From assembly GCA_036655355.1 (NCBI GenBank), contig JAVVQG010000013.1, positions 1 through 64,000 of the forward strand: 64,000 bases of DNA, in the 5' to 3' direction. The notes under the pieces are model-generated. The model was not told the DNA's origin. It made no database searches and worked only from the letters and a program-made list of their open reading frames with translations. The DNA is from JAUNSR01 sp036655355. Its GTDB lineage: Bacteria > Bacteroidota > Bacteroidia > Bacteroidales > JAUNSR01. The translations under genes and the position numbers were made by a program. This document shows positions 31,371 to 41,638 of this stretch, piece by piece (the first letter of the stretch is position 1; the number at the start of each line of letters is the position of its first letter).

Positions 31371-34070
31371 TTATCCACCCTTAGACGCGTAATTCTCACT
31401 CTTTTCCTGACGCTTGCGAGCCTTATCTAACTCACTCAAGACAACATAGGCTTTCAGAGGTGTATCAATGAGCCTGTTCAGAACAGTGACCAAAGTATTA
31501 ATTTCGTCACGCGTCACGTAAGATTCAGATCCAACATATCCGCCACCCTCATATCCGCGAGATGACGAGTGCGAATACCCCTTCTTTGGATTCCTGGAGG
31601 TACGGATAGACTCAAGCTCCTTCACTATCTGAACCGTCTCCGGCATTTTCATTTGCCAGGCGGGGATAACATACTCTTGACCGTGAACAACTCCGGCCAC
31701 TTCATTCACACCAATATCTTCACCCGTATATCCTCCGGTCTGATACCCGGATCTAAGAACGACGGTCCCGGTCTGCGCCGATTCCTCCGTTTGGGATCCG
31801 GAAGAAGTCCCGCTCCACGTCATAGACTTAACGCGTTGCCGTTCCTGGTTGGCAGCGGCCAATTGGACCGCACCAACGGTTCCTAACATCGCTGCTGCAA
31901 CGGATCCGGCTATCGGACCTAATTGGGCATAAGCCTGCATGATCGCCATTGCGGTATCTGCGATAATCGTAGCAGACTTAATCGCGAAGTTGATATCAGC
32001 ATATCGCTTTTGGACTTCGAGCTTCCCTTTTTCGTATTCCTCTTCAACTGCGGCCTTCTTGGTGGCATTATCCCCGGCAGCGGCCAATTCTCGTTGATAT
32101 CGAGCTTCTACCTTAGACAGAGCATAATCTTGTAACGAATCAGAGATACCCGCCGCATTAGTCAACAACTGACGTTCTTTCTGAAGACGAGACTGCAGAT
32201 ATTTCAACTGAATATTCATCGAGGCCTTTGCGAATTCTTCGTCACTTAATTTCTTCATGTTGTGCAATTCACGCAACGCTTCCAGCTCCAGGTCTCTTTT
32301 GGCATCTAGATTATCGGCCAACAACTCCTGTTGGATGCGATAGGCATCAGAATCAAGCTGCTTGCTTTCCTTCTCTAATGTATCTGTTATCTTCTCGCGA
32401 TTCGCCTCAATCACAGCCAATTCCTCTTTAGCATGAAGGGATTGTAGCTCAAGACTCTTCGCGGCATGTTCTTCTTGAGTAATCAATTGTTTCTCAAGAG
32501 CCACGTCCAATTCCGATTGAATTGCCTGGTATTTTTTCGCAAGTTGGTAAACGACACGATCTGCGGCACTCATTTGCGATTCGTCGAATGCCGATTGGAG
32601 AGTGGAAATCTTTTTTAAGAGATCCTCCTTTTGTTTTAATTTCTCCGCGGCTGTTTTCTGCTCCTGCTCTTGAGCTTTAAGTGTAGCATCGAGTTCTTTA
32701 TTTTTTGCGGCTACGTTCGCTTCAGTAGCTTTTCGCTGTTCTTCGGCAATCTGCTTTGTAAGGCCGTTATTGGTCGTCTTGACACGCATCAACGACTGTT
32801 CTGCCTGAGACTCAATATTAATAGCCTGAACACGTGATTCAACGTAATTCTTTACCAAGTCATCATTACTGAGGTTGTACTTCTCAAGCATTTTAGCGGT
32901 CTCCTCTATTCCGGCATTCTCGACGAGTATGAGATCGATCTGAGTTTGAAGGTCCCGCGAAAATTCATTGGCCAGATTCCTCGTAGTAGCATCAGAACTG
33001 GCCGCATCCTTTTTCAAATTACTTAGCTTCTGCTGGAGCGCAATCAGTTCGGCAGCCTGGGAGATCTCCGAACGATTCTGGTTATACCGATCAACAATGT
33101 ATTCCAACTCCGCATCAGACAATTTAGTCCGCACCTGGAGATCCTTTTTATACGCTTCAGCTTTCTGGAGAGATATATCCTTTTCTACTGCCGCCTGTTC
33201 GCGGGTAATTCGCATGATTTCATTAGCTGCAGCCTGACGATCTTCATACGACAGATTCACGTCTCGCATTTTCTCCTGCAGTTCAACCAATAGGGCTGAC
33301 TGTTGTGCCGACGATATCTTGAAGGAATTTTCTCGTTCGAACAGTTCATCAAGCATCGCCGACACCTCTTTCCCGGCAGTATACGCATCGATCATATCCC
33401 GAACCAACCCCTTAAAATCAAGGTTTGCCATTCGGACCTGTAATGTTTCCATGGCCCGCTGAAGACCAAAGAGCTCATTGGCCAATTCATCCCCGGTGGT
33501 CTGATTCGAATTCATAATCTTATTAAGAGACAAGTAATCCCCGACAAGCGATACAATCTTCAGACCCATACCGACAAACACACCTGTTAGGATAGCCGCC
33601 TTAGCACTAACAGCAGACATTACCGCTTCCCCTTTCGACATTACCGCTTGAGACTGTCCGGTTGCGTCTTTAAGTTCGGACTGGACAGCAGCCAACTGCT
33701 CGGCCTTGGCGTTATAAGCATCCGTACCGCGCGTCATATTATTCAGTTCCCGAGTAAGCTTCCCGGCTTCATCTCTTAATTGCGAGATGGTTTTTTCCGA
33801 GTTATCCATGGACTTGTATAATTCGTCCATTTTCTTTTTATTCTTATCAATTGCCTGCGTATTCTCCGAATAGGTCTTATTTAGAGCCTGCCACTCTTCA
33901 GAACCTTCCAGACCTTGTTTCTTCAGCAACTTCATCTGTTTCTCCAGCTCTTTATTCGCCTTCTCCAAATTCTTCGTCTCTACAGCAGTTGCGTGGAGAG
34001 ATTTCTGAGCCGGAGAAGCATTTATATCAAGTTCCCATTTAATGAGATCCTCTTTTACCCTTTTCGCCAT
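31371..34070 (-). CDS. tail tape measure protein
   Basis: An 899-residue, mostly helical protein, the longest in the tail module. It opens with MAKRVKEDLIKWELDINASP and long coiled coils (residues about 20-130 and 230-680). Two hydrophobic stretches appear, one near residue 155 (AILTGVFVGMGLKIVSLVGDYL) and one near residue 715 (ATIIADTAMAIMQAYAQLGP), as in many tape measures that insert into the host membrane. The protein sets tail length and is ejected ahead of the DNA. The C-terminal glycine/serine-rich part may be a processed tail. It follows the small neck/tail genes with a three-base gap. Confidence 0.9.
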   Translation of the reverse strand: MAKRVKEDLIKWELDINASPAQKSLHATAVETKNLEKANKELEKQMKLLKKQGLEGSEEWQALNKTYSENTQAIDKNKKKMDELYKSMDNSEKTISQLRDEAGKLTRELNNMTRGTDAYNAKAEQLAAVQSELKDATGQSQAVMSKGEAVMSAVSAKAAILTGVFVGMGLKIVSLVGDYLSLNKIMNSNQTTGDELANELFGLQRAMETLQVRMANLDFKGLVRDMIDAYTAGKEVSAMLDELFERENSFKISSAQQSALLVELQEKMRDVNLSYEDRQAAANEIMRITREQAAVEKDISLQKAEAYKKDLQVRTKLSDAELEYIVDRYNQNRSEISQAAELIALQQKLSNLKKDAASSDATTRNLANEFSRDLQTQIDLILVENAGIEETAKMLEKYNLSNDDLVKNYVESRVQAINIESQAEQSLMRVKTTNNGLTKQIAEEQRKATEANVAAKNKELDATLKAQEQEQKTAAEKLKQKEDLLKKISTLQSAFDESQMSAADRVVYQLAKKYQAIQSELDVALEKQLITQEEHAAKSLELQSLHAKEELAVIEANREKITDTLEKESKQLDSDAYRIQQELLADNLDAKRDLELEALRELHNMKKLSDEEFAKASMNIQLKYLQSRLQKERQLLTNAAGISDSLQDYALSKVEARYQRELAAAGDNATKKAAVEEEYEKGKLEVQKRYADINFAIKSATIIADTAMAIMQAYAQLGPIAGSVAAAMLGTVGAVQLAAANQERQRVKSMTWSGTSSGSQTEESAQTGTVVLRSGYQTGGYTGEDIGVNEVAGVVHGQEYVIPAWQMKMPETVQIVKELESIRTSRNPKKGYSHSSSRGYEGGGYVGSESYVTRDEINTLVTVLNRLIDTPLKAYVVLSELDKARKRQEKSENYASKGG

Positions 34071-34073
34071 AAT

Positions 34074-34502
34074 CTACGATTTAAACATTTCTTCATAACT
34101 TAAATTTCGTCGGCCATTATAATATTGATCCGAGCGTGACTGATAAGCACCCATTCCGGCATTTTCCAACATCAGCTTCATTTCGCCTTGTTCGAGAGCC
34201 AGGTATTTCAATATGCGCTCATAAAGGTCTCCATACAACCGTCCCCAGATTACCCGATTATAGATTCGCAGGTTGCCATATTTATGCATATCCAACATAC
34301 GGATGTAAATGGGTGTTCCGACGTTAACTGAAAAATCGAAGCCGTCGGAAACATAGATATCCCTGGATCCCCTGCCTAAAACATCACGTAGATATCCTGA
34401 TCTGTGAGGCGCAAGACCGAGCTGCTCCTCATAGATCTTGTCAACACTTCGGTCTAGAGCTCGCACAATCATATCCTTTTTAACAGAAATATCCGTAATC
34501 AT
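34074..34502 (-). CDS. tail-assembly block protein
   Basis: A 142-residue protein (MITDISVKKDMIVRALDRSV onward) directly before the tape measure and overlapping the previous gene by four bases. In many siphoviruses this place is held by tail assembly chaperones or tail terminators. The sequence has no motif I can name, so the call rests on context. Confidence 0.65.
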   Translation of the reverse strand: MITDISVKKDMIVRALDRSVDKIYEEQLGLAPHRSGYLRDVLGRGSRDIYVSDGFDFSVNVGTPIYIRMLDMHKYGNLRIYNRVIWGRLYGDLYERILKYLALEQGEMKLMLENAGMGAYQSRSDQYYNGRRNLSYEEMFKS

Positions 34503-34903
34503 GTCATGAATCGTTTTTGGATCTCATCGCGCAACGATTGAGATGTTCGTAACTTCAGCAATAGTTCAGCGGCCTGTGTAGCATCTTTATCCGCACCACA
34601 CGCACGCATCTGAAGAGCATACATAAGTTCAAAGTCGGCAGCATCTTGTCCGGATTGATAAGCTAAATACTCATCTGTACCGGGTAATCGAATCGCGATG
34701 CAAACCTTCCTGAATTCCTCTTGAGTCATTCTAGGGCGCACAATACTCAGCGTCTTTTCCGGACCAAATCCAATCTTTCCGAATTCAGACAACCAGTGAA
34801 GCAGTTCAGATCTCCCGTCGAACCAGTCAGGGAGACATGGTTTATTACATTCGATGACAACATCACCTCCTGGTTCGTCGTCTTCGTCATCATATTGTTT
34901 CAT
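34499..34903 (-). CDS. tail-assembly block protein
   Basis: A 134-residue protein with an acidic N-terminus (MKQYDDEDDEPGGDVVIE) and helical remainder (FDGRSELLHWLSEFGKIGFG; ADFELMYALQMRACGADKDA). It overlaps both neighbours by four bases. Small acidic proteins before the tape measure are often tail assembly chaperones; that is an inference from position. Confidence 0.62.
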   Translation of the reverse strand: MKQYDDEDDEPGGDVVIECNKPCLPDWFDGRSELLHWLSEFGKIGFGPEKTLSIVRPRMTQEEFRKVCIAIRLPGTDEYLAYQSGQDAADFELMYALQMRACGADKDATQAAELLLKLRTSQSLRDEIQKRFMT

Positions 34904-35457
34904 TCGGTATCCTCCCTCTTAAACATCGCGGCAAATCCGCAACGGTCGTAAAACTTTTGTGGCTCTACAGTGTAAATAGTTGCCGGGAATGAGATCTGTC
35001 GAATCAATGGACTAACCCAATCAACGCGGGATTGCTCCTCATTTAAACGTGACATTATACGGTCCAGAATGGTATAACATCGCTCCATCACGATGGCTTC
35101 CTGAATAACATCCATATTTGCCACGTTAAAATTATCGGCAACTGTCACGGCAAGATCAGCAGCTTGTGAGCCGTATCCATCAAATGACAACCGAATATTG
35201 CCATATTCAACAAATAGGATCACACCCTTTGAGCTGGATATCCTGGAAGAAACGAATTTCTCATTTACCGAAATAATCACATCGGTAATCTCCGGTATCA
35301 CATCATCCTCATTGATGGCCATAACTGAATCCATTATGGCTTTATAAGCGGCTGAACGAGCAGACATGGGTACGGAGAACATCTTTTTTCGAACGTCTTT
35401 CGAGACGAAGCGAGCGAAACAGGGGATTATGGTCGTTATAAAATCAGGGCTTAGCAT
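34900..35457 (-). CDS. neck/tail completion protein
   Basis: A 185-residue protein (MLSPDFITTIIPCFARFVSK onward) with mixed alpha/beta character, overlapping its neighbours by four and seven bases. No family recognised. Its place between the adaptor-type proteins and tail-assembly proteins suggests a tail terminator, stopper or tube-related role. Confidence 0.6.
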   Translation of the reverse strand: MLSPDFITTIIPCFARFVSKDVRKKMFSVPMSARSAAYKAIMDSVMAINEDDVIPEITDVIISVNEKFVSSRISSSKGVILFVEYGNIRLSFDGYGSQAADLAVTVADNFNVANMDVIQEAIVMERCYTILDRIMSRLNEEQSRVDWVSPLIRQISFPATIYTVEPQKFYDRCGFAAMFKREDTE

Positions 35458-36323
35458 AACTTTTGTATTATTGATGGTGGGATATGTAGATTCTTCGACA
35501 ATTCTTCCGGCTTACCCCCATTTGCGACATAACGCTGTATGGAGGCTTTATACGAGTCTATCTGCAGATCAAAAAAATCTGTAGCCCCCAAACGACGAAT
35601 CGCAAGAATATCGCCATATCCGGCAGCAGAAAGAGCGGAGATAGTCTCTGACATACCTCGAGAGATAGAATCTTCCTGTTTTTTCGACCCTCGAAACAAA
35701 AGGCCATACAAATCATCCTCCATGATCCACCGAACAACTCCGGTAAACCAGAAATAGATCAATTCTTTCACCTCCTGCTCGACATTCTTGAAGCGATCAG
35801 CATAATTAGTACGCACAATATCTTCATAGGTACGTCCGTCCGGATAAAGTAGGGCGACGAGCATGGTGAGATACTCTTCATCATTCGACTTCACGTAAGC
35901 CCGGCATAAGTCCATGCATTCGACGAACGTAATGGCGTTGATGTCGGTGCGGGTTACGGACGTGATGTCGAACTTTGCCCCGTAATATTTTTTGAATCGT
36001 AGGCGCAGGTATGGCACTGGATTGCGAAGCATTACGTTGTTCAGGATAATCGTGCCGTCAGCTGCCGTATCGAATGGAAATTCCACTTTTCGGGCAATGC
36101 GGCGCAAATTATCGGTAGCCGTTTCGAGCGTCTCAAGCGTGCGGCGTTTTTTGGTCGGCCGGTATCCGATGTAATACTGCAGGAGTAGCATCTGTATAAC
36201 CGCTTTCGATTTTTTCGGGAATCCCTGCAGGATAATGAAGGTAGCAAGAGCCTGACGCGGTGTAAGCTCTTCCCACGATTCCGGCACGGATACCGGAATC
36301 CCATGAATGCTGTCTTTTATCAT
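35451..36323 (-). CDS. phage structural protein of the neck/tail block
   Basis: A 290-residue helical protein starting MIKDSIHGIPVSVPESWEEL. It overlaps the following gene by seven bases and the previous by four. The N-terminal segment (PESWEELTPRQALATFIILQ) recurs in Bacteroidetes phage proteins of unknown function located beside DUF6712-type adaptors. No enzymatic motif is seen. Confidence 0.65.
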   Translation of the reverse strand: MIKDSIHGIPVSVPESWEELTPRQALATFIILQGFPKKSKAVIQMLLLQYYIGYRPTKKRRTLETLETATDNLRRIARKVEFPFDTAADGTIILNNVMLRNPVPYLRLRFKKYYGAKFDITSVTRTDINAITFVECMDLCRAYVKSNDEEYLTMLVALLYPDGRTYEDIVRTNYADRFKNVEQEVKELIYFWFTGVVRWIMEDDLYGLLFRGSKKQEDSISRGMSETISALSAAGYGDILAIRRLGATDFFDLQIDSYKASIQRYVANGGKPEELSKNLHIPPSIIQKLC

Positions 36324-37189
36324 GATACGCAGAATTTATCGTTCGGATTGTATTCAGATCGGATATGAATCACTTTGCGTTCCGATTGTTCAACACCGTA
36401 AGTCAAATAGACAGAATCAATATCAAGAATATACTTACTGGCCCTCTCCTGATATTGCTCGGCCACTTTCTTAAGAACGTCTGCCACGGCCGGTGTATTC
36501 TTACCCTGGTGTTCGTTGATCACTTCGCGACGGATCGTATCCGGAAGATCAGCATAAGGAAGACGCTGACAGGCAATTTTTACCACATTGTAGGCGATTG
36601 CCCGGGCTACCTTTTCGCGGTATTTCGACAAAAAACCCTCTTTCGATTGGTAACGCGGAAGAATTAGATCTTCGTACACCTCGCGGATAATCCATTTCGC
36701 CTTGTGCAGGAAGTAAGGCGACGAAATACCCACATAGCGGGTAAAGTCGGCCAATGTTACGGATACACCATCCTCCTGTGGCAGATTTATCGCTGTAATA
36801 AGCCTATCCATCCAGAACCACGTTGTGGTAATCAGCTTCTCCTCGAGCTGATCCTGCTGATACTTGAAAATTGTGGTTTCATCTTCATTCTTTTTAACGG
36901 TCACACCGTCATTGCCGATGCGGGTGATCAGGAAGATAAGTTGGTCGGATATCGCCATGTGAATCATGGCCCGCTGCATGTACCCGAGCGTTTCATCAGC
37001 ATGAATATTGCCCGGTTCGTACTTATCCATGAGCGCCATATATTTGTCTTCACCGATAAGATCTTGTATCACCGTAGCCGCCTGCACCAATGCTGAGCTG
37101 ACATTATCATACTCTAGAGACACGTTGACTCCCGAGATACAAGGCTTTAGCTCGTCTGAGAAATATTCGGGATTAAATGGTATTTTCAT
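36320..37189 (-). CDS. head-tail adaptor-like (DUF6712-type) protein
   Basis: A 289-residue helical protein (MKIPFNPEYFSDELKPCISG onward) immediately downstream of the portal gene, overlapping it by four bases. Overall look and position match the DUF6712 group of Bacteroidetes phage proteins, thought to be head-tail connectors. The assignment is from memory of the pattern and context and is moderate. Confidence 0.65.
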   Translation of the reverse strand: MKIPFNPEYFSDELKPCISGVNVSLEYDNVSSALVQAATVIQDLIGEDKYMALMDKYEPGNIHADETLGYMQRAMIHMAISDQLIFLITRIGNDGVTVKKNEDETTIFKYQQDQLEEKLITTTWFWMDRLITAINLPQEDGVSVTLADFTRYVGISSPYFLHKAKWIIREVYEDLILPRYQSKEGFLSKYREKVARAIAYNVVKIACQRLPYADLPDTIRREVINEHQGKNTPAVADVLKKVAEQYQERASKYILDIDSVYLTYGVEQSERKVIHIRSEYNPNDKFCVS

Positions 37190-38712
37190 CGATTCGTGGT
37201 ATTAGACATCCGGTCTGATGGAGTTGTTTCCGCTTGTCGTGCCGGAATATCCATCTGGAGACCGAGTTTGAGTTGTTTATTCGGGAAATTGATCCGGATA
37301 GCCCGGTTAATATCGCGGGTAACGATAAATTCAGGAATGGTGAGCGCAAGCTGGTACACTAGGAAGTTATAATAGACGTCGCTACCCGATTTAGACAGCA
37401 CTCCGTCGTTCTCGACATTCGATATGGAACTGGATATTCCGAGTCCGGCAATAACCACTTGATCGGCGCGTTTATCGTACGAGATAACCGAATCGAAGTA
37501 TTCTTTAAATTTGCCCGGAAAATCGTTGAACTTCCATCCTTCTTCACCATATCTGGTTGATGCCCACAGTTTGCCCTGATTCGTTCCTTCGCCGGATAGC
37601 AATGTTGTAATCTTGCGCAACTCATGCGCGATACGTTGGTCCATCATGGCATCGGAATAATCGAGCGCATTGTTCTGCTCATCCACTAACGTAACCCCCT
37701 CATAACTCGCCACGATATTACCCGCTCCAGAATAATTCGAGGCAAGAAACGATTGAATCTTTCGCTCTTCAGTGGAAATCCATGCGGCCGGTATCTCTAC
37801 ATGTAGAAATGCATTGAGTGCATTCTTCAGGTATGAGTTAATATAGCGGGGAGTGAGATTCGAACCCTTGATCCATTCACGCAGGCCGTTGAACCACTCG
37901 TTATACGCATAGATATCCTTGCTGAAGGTTTTATCCTTAACCATCGAAACACAGGTAGGGAATCGCAACGGATCGGATGGAATAAAGCGAGGGAATACCT
38001 CGAAATTACCCATCGACGGATTAAGCCAATCGCCAATGGCCACATGGGTAAGCTCCTTATCGCGCAAAGCTCGCACGTGTTGTGCCTTATAAGAACACAG
38101 CCTGGCGCGGTCGGCTCCCACATACTCCAATCCGATAACCGGCAGCACATTGGTAACACCCGGTATACGGCGCGAACGATTGAATCGGTATTGTGAAACA
38201 CAGGTCTTCACATGATAATAATCGACAATTTGGTCTTTCAGGTAGACGCGGTAATCGTCCAGCCCGGCTTTTTCCCAACCGTCGAGCCAATCCTGTACCT
38301 CTTTATCGTATACAGGTACGCGCATTTTGCGAGCATCCTTACCTTCACCTACAATCTCCTCTTGGTATAGGTACGGCCCGCGACCGTACAGAAATTCGGA
38401 CTGCTTGCTAAGGATCTCAGGTAACAACTTATTATCGGATATCATGGCATACACCTCTTGAGGATACAAGTTATGTCCGCTGCCCCACAATGCAACCTGG
38501 TAATCGCCTAGCTGCATGGAACGGTTGTCCTGGACATACTGACGGTATAGATTGCGGTATTGATTACCGTCGATTTCGTTAAGTTCGCGTCCACCCGCCA
38601 CTTCGAACGATACGGTGCGATTGCCCTTCAGCTCTACGATACCGCGATTGCCGTACCGCTCCACCTTCTCGACAACAGGTGCCGACATCAGTTTCTTTTT
38701 CTTATTTTTCAT
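37186..38712 (-). CDS. portal protein
   Basis: A 508-residue protein of typical portal length, directly downstream of the terminase genes. Portals form the dodecameric ring at one capsid vertex through which DNA is packaged and released. Features include the helical N-terminal wing (NQYRNLYRQYVQDNRSMQLG), the central FASNYSGAGNIV-type clip/stem region (written SFLASNYSGAGNIVASYEGV here) and the C-terminal crown ending SDRMSNTTNR. Identification relies on length, order and general composition typical of Bacteroidetes phage portals. Confidence 0.8.
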   Translation of the reverse strand: MKNKKKKLMSAPVVEKVERYGNRGIVELKGNRTVSFEVAGGRELNEIDGNQYRNLYRQYVQDNRSMQLGDYQVALWGSGHNLYPQEVYAMISDNKLLPEILSKQSEFLYGRGPYLYQEEIVGEGKDARKMRVPVYDKEVQDWLDGWEKAGLDDYRVYLKDQIVDYYHVKTCVSQYRFNRSRRIPGVTNVLPVIGLEYVGADRARLCSYKAQHVRALRDKELTHVAIGDWLNPSMGNFEVFPRFIPSDPLRFPTCVSMVKDKTFSKDIYAYNEWFNGLREWIKGSNLTPRYINSYLKNALNAFLHVEIPAAWISTEERKIQSFLASNYSGAGNIVASYEGVTLVDEQNNALDYSDAMMDQRIAHELRKITTLLSGEGTNQGKLWASTRYGEEGWKFNDFPGKFKEYFDSVISYDKRADQVVIAGLGISSSISNVENDGVLSKSGSDVYYNFLVYQLALTIPEFIVTRDINRAIRINFPNKQLKLGLQMDIPARQAETTPSDRMSNTTNR

Positions 38713-39023
38713 TTATCAAACCAGTTTATTTTGATCCATTCATATTTTGGAGGAAAAGCCACAAAACGGCACAACACTTTGAAGCACATCTTTGCATCGC
38801 CGCTATCCATGTCTTCATATGGCAGATAGTGATCGGAATCAATCTGAAATAAATTATCAGGCAGAGCCTTCCGCAACCGACAGCGTTCTACCTTGCGCAT
38901 TCCTTTATCCGTTCGTTTATCCATATCCACCCGCACATGTACCATAGTGAAATGTCCGTCTGGCTGACGGCTGACTTGGCGCATCATACGGAGTGCGTCA
39001 CGTCCTGATATTGTTCTGTTCAT
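38709..39023 (-). CDS. small protein between terminase and portal
   Basis: A 104-residue basic protein starting MNRTISGRDALRMMRQVSRQ at 39023 and overlapping the portal start by four bases. The open frame continues upstream to 39254 but that part lies within the terminase gene. Phages of this type carry a small protein of unknown role here. The sequence DGHFTMVHVRVDMDKRTDKG is beta-like. No function can be assigned. Confidence 0.65.
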   Translation of the reverse strand: MNRTISGRDALRMMRQVSRQPDGHFTMVHVRVDMDKRTDKGMRKVERCRLRKALPDNLFQIDSDHYLPYEDMDSGDAKMCFKVLCRFVAFPPKYEWIKINWFDK

Positions 39024-39063
39024 ACAGCGAATATGATTATTTCGGGCGACATAAATTGGGACA

Positions 39064-40743
39064 TTATACGGTCGTAGGCAACAGTCTCTGGAACTCACCA
39101 TACTGCATGTATAGGTATGCGGTGAATATCTGAGTTGACTGATATGCTTGGAGTTCAAATGGCAATTTTTCCGAGCTTTTATCCAATTTAACATTCCCAT
39201 GTTCGCGCTTGAGTGGAGAATGATTGATGGATGATACAAGTGCCTCGCATTCATTTTTATCGATAATCACCTTATCGCGCTTCCGGTCGTGTCCCCCGAA
39301 CATGATTCCACACAATTTGTAATGGATGTGATGGTAAATTGTCCCCTGATGTAACGACATGAGGCGCACATTCCACCCGAAGCGACGGAGCGAATCCGTT
39401 AGGATCTTCACGTCCGCTTCTTTCGTATCAACACCCAAGCCATAATATTTACGATACTCCGGATCGACCTGATTGTTGGCACGGTCGTAATGCAGAATGA
39501 TCTCCTTTCGGCGATGGTGCGCAAAGAAGGTGTTGATCTTCGCGGCAAGCTCCTCGTGCTGTTCCGGGTGGTAGACAAACAGATCCTTAATTACACGGAA
39601 TTCTTTATACATCTCTCCCGGAACGTTATGCCGCTGGGCGAATACGATGCTCATGAACGGCCCGGCATCGAATCCGGCTATCAATGGCATATTGGGATTG
39701 CAATACTTCAATTGAGAGGAATCAACGTCCGGAGCCTTATCAATGGCATATTTATCGAGAATCTTGTAATTGTAAGAATCTGTGAAGATGTGCTCCTTCC
39801 CAAACTTCCCGACAAACATATCCTTTACCTTATCACGTCGGATCGCGAATATGTTGGCATGCAACTTCGACTTATCCTTGATATTCTTCACCTGGTTCTC
39901 GATATAGTCAATGCCCAGAATCTTCACATTGGCAAAGGATGACGCACGTAGGTAGCAGGTCTGATTACGGCGGAAGGTATTAACACGTTCGCTCCATCTA
40001 TCAACGAATCGCTGCAGGCGTGCTACTTCCTCATAATCGTATTTAGCTCTGGCTTTCTCCATTTCAAACAGTCGGATGTCGATTTCGCGCTGAATGGTAA
40101 TGATTGAATCAATAAGCTCGGCATTCATATTCTGCTCATTGCGAATGAACCAGTCTTCATCGGTTTCAAAGTTTGGTGTAGAACTGAATCCGGATATCCC
40201 CATGAAGTAATGGGAATGGCCAAACTTACTCCGGTCGGCACGCAATGCCGGGACAATACGCTCGATGAATTTATCTTCAGGGATCAACAACATCTCGTCG
40301 ACAAACAAGTGCGCCGCATTCTTTCCGGACATCGACTCGGGCCGATCGCAACTCACGAACTGAATAACCGCCCCATTTACGAATGTGATGGTATGGCGGT
40401 AGTCGTCGATGAATGAGGCGCACGGCTTGAAATGGGTTGGTGGCTTCTTGCCGATCTCGTAATATACCCCGCGCTCGTAATGCTCCTGAAAGTATTCCAT
40501 CAGACCGGGCAACACGTTGTCGATAATGGAGCGGTAGGTGGCTGCGGCCAATACGAGCAATGCACCCGGCATATCATTCTGCACCCGATCCATACGAGAT
40601 GCCAGGATATGCGTGGTCTTACCATTACCACGCCCGAGCTCACACCAGAGAAACGTTGGATCAGCAAGTTTGGCCTTGATCTGCAAAACGCTCATGTAGG
40701 TCTGCAGAAACAATTCTTCTTTGGCCGTATCTACTCTGCTCAT
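39064..40743 (-). CDS. terminase large subunit
   Basis: A 559-residue terminase large subunit, the ATP-driven motor and nuclease that packages DNA into the capsid. The ATPase domain has a Walker A motif GRGNGKT at residues 37-43 and a Walker B segment AHLFVDEMLLI near residue 158, preceded by the conserved SMSGKNA. The nuclease domain includes PLIAGFDAGPFMSIVF with a catalytic Asp and ILHYDRANNQ. It overlaps the small-subunit candidate by four bases. Confidence 0.9.
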   Translation of the reverse strand: MSRVDTAKEELFLQTYMSVLQIKAKLADPTFLWCELGRGNGKTTHILASRMDRVQNDMPGALLVLAAATYRSIIDNVLPGLMEYFQEHYERGVYYEIGKKPPTHFKPCASFIDDYRHTITFVNGAVIQFVSCDRPESMSGKNAAHLFVDEMLLIPEDKFIERIVPALRADRSKFGHSHYFMGISGFSSTPNFETDEDWFIRNEQNMNAELIDSIITIQREIDIRLFEMEKARAKYDYEEVARLQRFVDRWSERVNTFRRNQTCYLRASSFANVKILGIDYIENQVKNIKDKSKLHANIFAIRRDKVKDMFVGKFGKEHIFTDSYNYKILDKYAIDKAPDVDSSQLKYCNPNMPLIAGFDAGPFMSIVFAQRHNVPGEMYKEFRVIKDLFVYHPEQHEELAAKINTFFAHHRRKEIILHYDRANNQVDPEYRKYYGLGVDTKEADVKILTDSLRRFGWNVRLMSLHQGTIYHHIHYKLCGIMFGGHDRKRDKVIIDKNECEALVSSINHSPLKREHGNVKLDKSSEKLPFELQAYQSTQIFTAYLYMQYGEFQRLLPTTV

Positions 40744-41360
40744 ACTTCTTCTCCTTCCTCGATACCCAATTCGGCAGCCAACTCATTCTTCAGTCGCTCC
40801 TTCTCTGCATCCGGCATCGTCTCTTTATTGATAATGGCCAAACCTTTCTTCCATGACTCAAGGAGGTTATCGCCACGCACACCCATACGCTCGAGTTCCA
40901 TATCGGCAGAGACCAACTGAGGTTTGAACTGAATGCGCATAGGGTCGATGATTTTACCGGAAGCCTCGATACGGTATTGGCGAGCTCGCTCCATACACTT
41001 GATGGCAAGCTTGATGCCATTTGCATCATTCAGGGCCAATGCCGCCTGACGCATCTCCATCATTTGATCCGCGAAATACATATTCCACGATTCGGCCGTA
41101 ACGGTGCAATCGGTGTTCAGGTAATTGATGGCATCGAACACGCGTTGACGGCAGGTGCTGATAGATATGTTCGGGAATTCTTTGTGAAGGAGCTTCGCCG
41201 CCGTCTGTATGGATGGCTCCTTCCGGTACAGGTTGGCCGCAAAATTGAGCTCGAGTATATAATTCGCGACAGGCTCCGGGATTCCGCACGCTTTTGAATC
41301 GCGGGTGGAAAGAAAAGATTCGAGCACATTTACCGGGAGCTTTCGAACGTCGTTTAGCAT
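40740..41360 (-). CDS. probable terminase small subunit
   Basis: A 206-residue protein directly preceding and overlapping the large terminase gene. The N-terminal region AAKLLHKEFPNISISTCRQR followed by VFDAINYLN looks like a helix-turn-helix DNA-recognition segment, as in small terminase subunits that bind the packaging site. The remainder is helical with an acidic tail ending EEGEEV. The call relies on position and the HTH-like segment. Confidence 0.75.
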   Translation of the reverse strand: MLNDVRKLPVNVLESFLSTRDSKACGIPEPVANYILELNFAANLYRKEPSIQTAAKLLHKEFPNISISTCRQRVFDAINYLNTDCTVTAESWNMYFADQMMEMRQAALALNDANGIKLAIKCMERARQYRIEASGKIIDPMRIQFKPQLVSADMELERMGVRGDNLLESWKKGLAIINKETMPDAEKERLKNELAAELGIEEGEEV

Positions 41361-41600
41361 AATGTTTTTAGCGATTTAAGTAACTAATTGTCAAATTATT
41401 GCAATCACAATACCCTATTTGTGGATTTTTGCGCCCAAATCTGAAGTACCAGTGGGTTGGGCCTCCCTGTCATTCTAACAAATTGCCATTTTTCTAAAAC
41501 AAAAAGCAACCACTGATTATCAATCCGTTAGGTATTTCAGAATAAAAATACCTCCAAATTCCGAGCTATATGAGGACAAAAACGGCAGTTATAGACACGA
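41361..41600. other. gene-free gap upstream of the terminase genes
   Basis: About 240 bases without an open frame between the terminase block and the capsid-block terminator. It presumably holds the promoter of the packaging/tail operon and perhaps the packaging site, but no exact TAnnTTTG box was found on the minus strand. Confidence 0.4.
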
Positions 41601-41633
41601 AAAAGCCCGAATGTTATTCGCATTCGGGCTTTT
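41601..41633 (-). terminator. terminator of the capsid block
   Basis: AAAAGCCCGAATG pairs with CATTCGGGCTTTT around TTATTCG. It lies just beyond the stop codon of the 139-residue protein gene (41639) and ends the capsid transcript; the A/T flanks would allow function in both directions. Confidence 0.88.
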
Positions 41634-41638
41634 CGAGA

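Noticed and set aside
39024..39254. Upstream extension of the 104-residue protein between terminase and portal
   Set aside because: The extension lies wholly inside the terminase gene in another frame and looks random; the start at 39023 is preferred.
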